64,000 nt of DNA. Origin: a bacterium (GTDB lineage Bacteria > Bacillota > Bacilli > Lactobacillales > Streptococcaceae). Both the position numbers and the translations under genes were made by a program. Below the pieces are notes generated by a model. That model was not told the origin of the DNA, did no database searches, and was given only the letters and a program-made list of their open reading frames with translations. Positions 58,304 through 64,000 of this stretch are shown one piece after another. The stretch's first letter is position 1, and each line of letters starts with the position of its first letter. The DNA is taken from assembly GCA_905221095.1 (NCBI GenBank), contig CAJNBV010000001.1, forward strand, positions 62,001-126,000, given 5' to 3'.

Positions 58304-61300
58304 ATGAGAAAAACACCAGCTCAAACTGAGAAAAAAATGGTTTACAGCATTCGTTCCCTCAAAAATGGAACTGGTTCTGTCCTTATCGGAGCAAGTCTTG
58401 TCCTACTTGCCATGGCTACACCAACTATCTCAGCCAACGAAAGTACACCAACCACTAACGCAAGTAATAGTGAAACTACTACTGCCCTTGCCCAACCTCT
58501 TACTAATGCAACAAACATCGCTGGCAAGAACGAAAGCGATTTTTCTTCAACTAACAATGCAAACGCTTCCCTAGAGAAAAAAGAAGAAAAACCTGCAACA
58601 GAGCCAACAACTCCTGCTGCAAGCCCAGCTGATTCTGCACCACAAACCGGACAAGATCGTTCAAGTGAGGCAACGACTTCTACTAGTCCAGTAGCGACTG
58701 AAACTAAGGCAGAAGAGCCAATCGAAGACAACTACTTCCGCATCCATGTCAAAAAACTTCCTGAAGAGAACAAGGATGCTCAAGGACTATGGACTTGGGA
58801 CGATGTTGAAAAACCTTCTGAAAACTGGCCAAACGGAGCCTTGTCCTTTAAGGATGCCAAAAAAGATGACTACGGCTACTACTTAGATGTCAAATTAAAG
58901 GGAGAACAAGCCAAGAAAATTAGCTTCCTCATCAATAATACAGCTGGAAAAAATCTGACTGGTGATAAATCGGCCGAAAAACTGGTTCCAAAGATGAATG
59001 AGGCTTGGTTGGACCAAGATTATAAGGTTTTCTCTTACGAGCCACAACCTGCAGGAACTGTTCGCGTCAACTACTACCGCACAGATGGCAACTACGACAA
59101 GAAATCTCTCTGGTACTGGGGAGATGTGAAGGATCCAAGTAGTGGTGAATGGCCTAACGGAACAGACTTTACAGCTACAGGCAAATATGGTCGCTATATC
59201 GATATTCCTCTTAAGGATGCCGCCAAAGAATTTGGATTTTTGTTACTAGATGAGAGCAAAAAAGGAGACGACGTGAAAATCCGTAAAGAAGATTATAAAT
59301 TTACAGATTTGAAAAATCATAGCCAAATTTTCCTAAAAGACGATGACGAATCGATTTACACAAATCCATACTATGTCCATGATATCCGTATGACAGGTGC
59401 TCAACACGTAGGAACTTCTAGCATTGAAAGTAGTTTTTCAACACTAGTCGGTGCCAAAAAAGAAGATATCCTCAAGCACTCCAACATCACTAATCACCTA
59501 GGAAACAAGGTAACTATTACCGATGTTGCAATCGATGAAGCTGGTAAAAAAGTGACCTACAGCGGAGATTTCTCTGACACAAAACATCCATATACTGTTA
59601 GCTACAATTCCGACCAATTCACTACCAAAACAAGCTGGCGCCTTAAAGATGAGACTTACAGCTATGATGGCAAACTGGGAGCTGACCTCAAAGAAGAAGG
59701 AAAACAAGTTGATTTGACCCTCTGGTCACCAAGTGCTGATAAGGTTTCTGTTGTTGTCTACGACAAGAATGACCCTGACAAAGTAGTTGGAACTGTCGCT
59801 CTTGAAAAAGGGGAAAGAGGAACTTGGAAACAAACTCTAGATAGCACAAACAAATTAGGAATCACAGATTTCACTGGCTACTATTATCAATACCAAATCG
59901 AGCGTCAGGGTAAAACTGTTCTTGCACTCGATCCTTACGCTAAATCTCTCGCTGCTTGGAATAGTGACGATGCTAAGATCGACGATGCCCATAAAGTGGC
60001 TAAAGCTGCCTTTGTAAATCCAGCAAAACTAGGACCTCAAGACTTGACTTATGGTAAAATTCATAACTTCAAGACTCGTGAAGATGCCGTTATCTATGAA
60101 GCTCATGTGCGTGACTTCACTTCAGATCCGGCCATTGCAAAAGACTTAACCAAACCATTTGGTACCTTTGAAGCCTTTATCGAAAAACTAGACTACCTCA
60201 AAGACTTGGGTGTGACCCATATCCAGCTCCTTCCAGTCTTGTCTTACTACTTTGTCAATGAATTGAAAAACCATGAACGCTTGTCTGACTATGCTTCAAG
60301 CAACAGCAACTACAACTGGGGATATGACCCTCAAAACTACTTCTCCTTGACTGGTATGTACTCAAGCGATCCTAAGAATCCAGAAAAACGAATCGCAGAA
60401 TTTAAAAACCTCATCAATGAAATCCACAAACGTGGCATGGGAGCTATCCTAGATGTCGTTTATAACCACACAGCCAAAGTCGATATCTTTGAAGATTTAG
60501 AGCCAAACTACTACCACTTTATGGATGCTGATGGGACACCTCGAACTAGCTTTGGTGGTGGACGCTTGGGGACAACCCACCATATGACCAAACGTCTCCT
60601 AGTTGACTCTATCAAATATCTAGTTGATACCTACAAAGTGGATGGATTCCGTTTCGATATGATGGGAGACCATGATGCAGCTTCTATCGAAGAAGCTTAC
60701 AAGGCTGCACGCGCCCTCAATCCAAACCTCATCATGCTGGGTGAAGGTTGGAGAACCTATGCTGGTGATGAAAATATGCCTACTAGAGCTGCTGACCAAG
60801 ATTGGATGAAACATACCGATACTGTCGCTGTCTTTTCAGATGACATCCGTAACAACCTCAAGTCTGGTTATCCAAATGAAGGTCAACCTGCTTTTATCAC
60901 AGGTGGCAAGCGTGATATTAACACTATCTTTAAAAATCTGATTGCTCAACCAACTAACTTTGAAGCAGACAGCCCTGGAGATGTCATCCAATACATCGCA
61001 GCCCATGATAACTTGACCCTCTTTGATATCATTGCCCAGTCTATCAAAAAAGATCCAAGCAAGGCTGAGAACTATGCTGAAATCCATCGTCGTTTGCGAC
61101 TTGGAAACCTCATGGTCTTGACAGCTCAAGGAACTCCATTTATCCACTCTGGTCAGGAATACGGACGCACCAAACAATTCCGTGACCCAGCCTACAAGAC
61201 TCCAGTAGCAGAGGACAAACAACCAAACAAATCTCACTTGTTGCGTGATAAGGACGGAAATCCATTTGACTATCCTTACTTCATCCATGACTCTTACGAC

Positions 61301-62461
61301 TCTAGCGATGCCATCAACAAGTTTGACTGGACTAAGGCTACAGATGGAAAAGCATATCCTGAGAATGTCAAGAGCCGTGACTATATGAAAGGGTTGATTG
61401 CCCTTCGTCAATCTACAGATGCCTTCCGACTTAAGAGTCTTCAAGATATCAAAGACCGTGTCCATCTCATCACTGTACCAGGCCAAAATGGTGTGGAAAA
61501 AGAAGACGTGGTCATTGGCTACCAAATTACTGCTCCAAACGGTGATATCTACGCAGTCTTTGTCAATGCGGACGAAAAAGCTCGCGAATTTAACTTGGGA
61601 ACTGCCTTTGCCCACCTCAGAAATGCTGAAGTTTTAGCAGATGAAAACCAAGCAGGACCAGTCGGAATTGCCAACCCGAAAGGACTTGAATGGACTGAAA
61701 AAGGCTTGAAATTAAATGCCCTTACAGCTACTGTTCTTCGAGTTTCTCAAGGTGGAGCCATCGTTGCCCCAGCTGTGGAAGAAAAACCAGAATTTGATCT
61801 TTCTAGCTTAAAACAAGAGCAAGGTCAAAATAACGGCCAAGACAATACTCCAAACCGAGTCGTCAAACCGGAACATCAAACCCCAGCTCCACAAACTAAA
61901 CCTGATTCTACAAAACCAGATACAAAAGTAGCGGATGCGGATCATAAACCTAGCCAAGCTACAACTGATTCACAAGCTGAAAAAACACATACGGACAATA
62001 ATACTCAATCACTTCCATCTACGTCTACACAAACTATTGTCGCTTCCTATACTCCAGCTTATACAAATAAAAAACCAGAAACTCCAAATCAGGCAACTAA
62101 AACTAGTTGGAAACAAGAAAATGGCATCTGGTATTTCTATAAAGCAGACGGTTCTCTAGCTACTGGTTGGGTCAAAGATGGAGATACTTGGTATTATCTA
62201 AAAGATGATGGCTCTATGGTAACTGGTTGGGTCAAAGATGGCAATGTTTGGTACTTCCTAAATAGTAACGGCTCTATGTCAACTGGTTGGGTAAAAGATG
62301 GAGATACTTGGTACTATCTAGATCCATCAGGAGCTATGAAAGAAAATCAATGGTTTGAAGTTTCTGGCAAATGGTACTATGTTGATTCATCAGGTAAACT
62401 TGCCGTTAATACAAGAGTTGAAGGCTATTTGGTCAATGAAAACGGTGAATGGGTTAGCTAA
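58304..62461 (+). CDS. spuA: Surface pullulanase SpuA with choline-binding C-terminus
   Basis: This 1385-residue protein debranches alpha-glucans (pullulan, glycogen). Its order is: YSIRK-type signal peptide (YSIRSLKNGTGSVLIG, about 15-30); a Thr/Ser/Glu-rich linker; two CBM41 carbohydrate-binding modules (about 145-235 and 250-345); further N-domains; a GH13 catalytic domain (about 590-1010); a C-domain; and a Pro/Thr-rich linker (about 1165-1260). The catalytic domain has DGFRFDMMGDHD (nucleophile Asp), LGEGW (acid Glu) and AAHDN. The last 120 residues are about five choline-binding repeats (GIWYFYKADGSLATGW, DTWYYLKDDGSMVTGW, NVWYFLNSNGSMSTGW, DTWYYLDPSGAMKENQW, KWYYVDSSGKL). Pneumococcal SpuA instead ends in an LPXTG sortase signal; here that signal survives only as an untranslated relic at 62498-62611. 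The enzyme is thus expected to bind choline on teichoic acids. Confidence 0.93.
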   Translation: MRKTPAQTEKKMVYSIRSLKNGTGSVLIGASLVLLAMATPTISANESTPTTNASNSETTTALAQPLTNATNIAGKNESDFSSTNNANASLEKKEEKPATEPTTPAASPADSAPQTGQDRSSEATTSTSPVATETKAEEPIEDNYFRIHVKKLPEENKDAQGLWTWDDVEKPSENWPNGALSFKDAKKDDYGYYLDVKLKGEQAKKISFLINNTAGKNLTGDKSAEKLVPKMNEAWLDQDYKVFSYEPQPAGTVRVNYYRTDGNYDKKSLWYWGDVKDPSSGEWPNGTDFTATGKYGRYIDIPLKDAAKEFGFLLLDESKKGDDVKIRKEDYKFTDLKNHSQIFLKDDDESIYTNPYYVHDIRMTGAQHVGTSSIESSFSTLVGAKKEDILKHSNITNHLGNKVTITDVAIDEAGKKVTYSGDFSDTKHPYTVSYNSDQFTTKTSWRLKDETYSYDGKLGADLKEEGKQVDLTLWSPSADKVSVVVYDKNDPDKVVGTVALEKGERGTWKQTLDSTNKLGITDFTGYYYQYQIERQGKTVLALDPYAKSLAAWNSDDAKIDDAHKVAKAAFVNPAKLGPQDLTYGKIHNFKTREDAVIYEAHVRDFTSDPAIAKDLTKPFGTFEAFIEKLDYLKDLGVTHIQLLPVLSYYFVNELKNHERLSDYASSNSNYNWGYDPQNYFSLTGMYSSDPKNPEKRIAEFKNLINEIHKRGMGAILDVVYNHTAKVDIFEDLEPNYYHFMDADGTPRTSFGGGRLGTTHHMTKRLLVDSIKYLVDTYKVDGFRFDMMGDHDAASIEEAYKAARALNPNLIMLGEGWRTYAGDENMPTRAADQDWMKHTDTVAVFSDDIRNNLKSGYPNEGQPAFITGGKRDINTIFKNLIAQPTNFEADSPGDVIQYIAAHDNLTLFDIIAQSIKKDPSKAENYAEIHRRLRLGNLMVLTAQGTPFIHSGQEYGRTKQFRDPAYKTPVAEDKQPNKSHLLRDKDGNPFDYPYFIHDSYDSSDAINKFDWTKATDGKAYPENVKSRDYMKGLIALRQSTDAFRLKSLQDIKDRVHLITVPGQNGVEKEDVVIGYQITAPNGDIYAVFVNADEKAREFNLGTAFAHLRNAEVLADENQAGPVGIANPKGLEWTEKGLKLNALTATVLRVSQGGAIVAPAVEEKPEFDLSSLKQEQGQNNGQDNTPNRVVKPEHQTPAPQTKPDSTKPDTKVADADHKPSQATTDSQAEKTHTDNNTQSLPSTSTQTIVASYTPAYTNKKPETPNQATKTSWKQENGIWYFYKADGSLATGWVKDGDTWYYLKDDGSMVTGWVKDGNVWYFLNSNGSMSTGWVKDGDTWYYLDPSGAMKENQWFEVSGKWYYVDSSGKLAVNTRVEGYLVNENGEWVS

Positions 62462-62497
62462 AATTGCTACTATATAACCTTTGCATAGCTAGATATA

Positions 62498-62611
62498 ACT
62501 AATCCAAATACAGGAACCAAAAATGATCACAAACTCCTGTTTGCAGGAATTGGCATCCTTGTCCTTCTAGGTCTCGGATTCTTACTGAAAAACAAAAAAG
62601 AACTAAACTAG
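62498..62611 (+). pseudogene. Relic of the LPXTG sorting signal of spuA
   Basis: In the same frame as spuA, after its TAA (62459-62461) and one further in-frame stop (TAG at 62486-62488), the sequence reads TNPNTGTKNDHKLLFAGIGI..., then a hydrophobic stretch LVLLGLGFLL, then KNKKELN and a stop. This is a complete cell-wall sorting signal: N-P-N-T-G (for L-P-N-T-G), a membrane helix and a positive tail. It has no start codon or ribosome binding site, so it is not translated. It shows what the gene once ended in. Confidence 0.88.
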
Positions 62612-62624
62612 CCCTCCTATAGAA

Positions 62625-62662
62625 CAATCCCCCAAGCCTTGACGCTCGGGGGATTGATTTTT
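62625..62662 (+). terminator. Terminator of spuA
   Basis: CAATCCCCC-AAGCCTTGACGCTC-GGGGGATTG followed by ATTTTTG: a 9-bp perfect stem (AGC/GCT extends it). It lies beyond the relic sorting signal, where the original gene would have ended. Confidence 0.88.
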
Positions 62663-62681
62663 GACCTGATAAGCCTATCTA

Positions 62682-63446
62682 TCAAATCATATATTCTACA
62701 CTATAGGTCGCATCCGAAAGTATTCGTGCTAAAAATTGCTTGGTTCGTTCTTCCTGTGGACGACTAAAGAAATCATGGGCATTATTTTCTTCAACAATTT
62801 TCCCGCCATCCATAAAAATGACATGATTAGCTACATCTCTAGCAAATCCCATCTCATGAGTCACTACTACCATAGTAACTCCTTCTTTAGCTAGCTGTTT
62901 TAAAACATCCAAAACATCTCCTACTAACTCTGGATCCAAGGCCGATGTTGGCTCATCTAATAAAATGACCTCTGGTTTCACAGCGATAGCACGCGCAATG
63001 CCGATTCGTTGTTGCTGGCCTCCAGAAAGCTGAGAGGGATAGTAATCTTTATAAGCTAGTAAACCAACTTTTTCTAAGGCAGCTTCCGCACGTTTGATTG
63101 CTTCTTCCTTAGGAATTTTCCGAGCAACTACCAAGCCTTCCAAAATATTTTCCAAGGCTGTTTTATTGGCAAATAAATTATAGTGTTGGAAAACGAAGGC
63201 GGTCTTCTGGCGAATTTCTAAAATATCTTTTTTAGTCAGTTTGCCAAGATCGTAGTCTTTGTCAGCAAGTTTCAAAGAACCACTATCGGCTTTTTCCAAA
63301 TGATTGAGACATCTGAGAAAAGTCGTTTTACCTGATCCAGATGGCCCCAAGATTACAACCACATCCCCTTGGTTGACCTTGAGATTAACATCTTCTAGGA
63401 CTTGTCTATCTCCAAATTTTTTTGCAACATGTTCTACTTGTAACAT
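62682..63446 (-). CDS. Amino-acid ABC transporter ATP-binding protein
   Basis: This 254-residue ATPase of the polar amino acid family has Walker [10 protein letters not shown] (about 33-41), signature [15 protein letters not shown] (about 139-153), Walker [14 protein letters not shown] (about 159-171) and H-loop VVTHEMGF. It is the partner of the permease encoded 9 bases upstream on the same strand. Its amino acid (cystine, glutamate, histidine or other) cannot be told from this part. It resembles the ATPase at 18285-19025 but belongs to another transporter. Confidence 0.9.
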   Translation of the reverse strand: MLQVEHVAKKFGDRQVLEDVNLKVNQGDVVVILGPSGSGKTTFLRCLNHLEKADSGSLKLADKDYDLGKLTKKDILEIRQKTAFVFQHYNLFANKTALENILEGLVVARKIPKEEAIKRAEAALEKVGLLAYKDYYPSQLSGGQQQRIGIARAIAVKPEVILLDEPTSALDPELVGDVLDVLKQLAKEGVTMVVVTHEMGFARDVANHVIFMDGGKIVEENNAHDFFSRPQEERTKQFLARILSDATYSVEYMI

Positions 63447-63455
63447 TGTCTCCTC

Positions 63456-64000
63456 CTATGCTAAACCTGTACGGGGCGCTACTTGTCCCTTTTCTCTTCG
63501 AATATAGCGTTTCTCTAGAATTGAAAAGCCCCATTGAATCAATCCGCAAATAAAAATGTACTGTAAAAAGATCACAAAATAGGATTCAAAATACTGATAA
63601 CCATAAGACGCTTCAACACGGGCAATGGCTGTAATATCCTTAATGGTCATCACAAAGACCAAAGAGGTTCCTTTTACAATATTGATAACTAGATTAGCCA
63701 GATTGGGTAGGGCTGACCGCAAGGCCTGTGGAAAAACAATCCTCACATAAGCCTGACTAGTAGTTAAACCAATCGCTTGTGCAGCTTCTAATTGTCCCTT
63801 ATCCACAGTCAAAATAGCCGAACGTAAGATTTCTGATAAACTACCTGTCGTCATCAAACTATAGATAATAAAAGCATAATAGATAGGATTGAGTTTAAAG
63901 ATGTCAACATCACTTCCTATGCTTTTAAGAAATTGATTGAGCAAACTCGGAAACAAACTATAAAAGAAAAGAATCAGCAAAATCGGAGGTGTCGCTCTTA
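63456..64000 (-). CDS. Amino-acid ABC transporter permease (5' end outside window)
   Basis: The C-terminal 180 residues of a HisM/GlnP-type permease are visible. The frame stays open to the edge, reading RATPPILLILFFYSLFPSLL, equivalent to the F-R-G-T-P-x-L-x-Q loop of the family, so the start lies outside. The EAA loop is LEAAQAIGLTTSQAYVRIVFPQ (about 82-103 from residue 1 of the ORF part). Three membrane helices remain. It is followed by the ATPase with a 9-base gap. Confidence 0.88.
   Translation of the reverse strand, partial: RATPPILLILFFYSLFPSLLNQFLKSIGSDVDIFKLNPIYYAFIIYSLMTTGSLSEILRSAILTVDKGQLEAAQAIGLTTSQAYVRIVFPQALRSALPNLANLVINIVKGTSLVFVMTIKDITAIARVEASYGYQYFESYFVIFLQYIFICGLIQWGFSILEKRYIRREKGQVAPRTGLA

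Noticed and set aside
60836..61615. Long (259-codon) minus-strand frame inside spuA
   Set aside because: It lies fully antisense to the conserved GH13 catalytic region; no start signal and no family.

Overview
The window looks like the chromosome of a mitis-group Streptococcus that is not S. pneumoniae (S. mitis or S. oralis type). Three things support this. Seven BOX repeats and one RUP-like miniature element are present. A cell-surface protein carries choline-binding repeats, which implies choline-decorated teichoic acid. The competence operon cinA-recA-dinF runs directly into yebC, without the ply/lytA block I remember at this point in pneumococcus. No rRNA or tRNA gene was seen.

Layout. 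1-6.75 kb (minus strand): a partial ParB-like gene, a PAP2 phosphatase, the riboflavin transporter subunit ribU under an FMN riboswitch, trmL behind a terminator-like leader hairpin, and an ECF vitamin-type transporter (T, fused double ATPase, S) with a SAM-cleaving DUF62 enzyme. 6.9-9.7 kb: trkA-trkH potassium uptake. 10-19 kb: pflB, DNA polymerase IV, uppP, a DUF2207 membrane protein and a glutamine-type ABC transporter. 19.2-25 kb: a small HTH-like protein, a gene-poor stretch with a RUP-like element, then ilvB-ilvN-ilvC and ilvA. 25-29.6 kb: fakA with its Asp23-family partner, rpmB, a LytTR/LiaF-like pair and a second PAP2 protein. 29.6-34.5 kb: a MarR-controlled heterodimeric ABC exporter and yebC. 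34.6-40.6 kb: dinF, recA and cinA with a ComX box, an LCP-family lytR, a GNAT gene and tsaE.

41.6-48.35 kb is the accessory region. It is AT-rich and bracketed by a short BOX copy and a MITE-like inverted-repeat element. It holds a PlcR/TprA-like peptide-sensing regulator, a divergent promoter buried in an 11-bp perfect inverted repeat, a small protein, an M50-like membrane metalloprotease, a truncated C39 bacteriocin-type peptidase, a GNAT enzyme, a gene fragment, and a lactococcin-972-type immunity/ABC pair with no recognisable bacteriocin precursor. It reads as a partly decayed bacteriocin-type cassette.

48.4-56.5 kb: ndk and rpoB-rpoC, with a structured leader upstream of rpoB. 56.7-62.6 kb: an Mga-like regulator and the surface pullulanase spuA. 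The end of spuA is the most striking sequence here. It finishes in choline-binding repeats, and about 40 bases after its stop codon, in the same frame, lies the relic of an LPXTG sorting signal. This suggests that a sortase-anchored enzyme was converted into a choline-anchored one. The window ends in an amino-acid ABC transporter.
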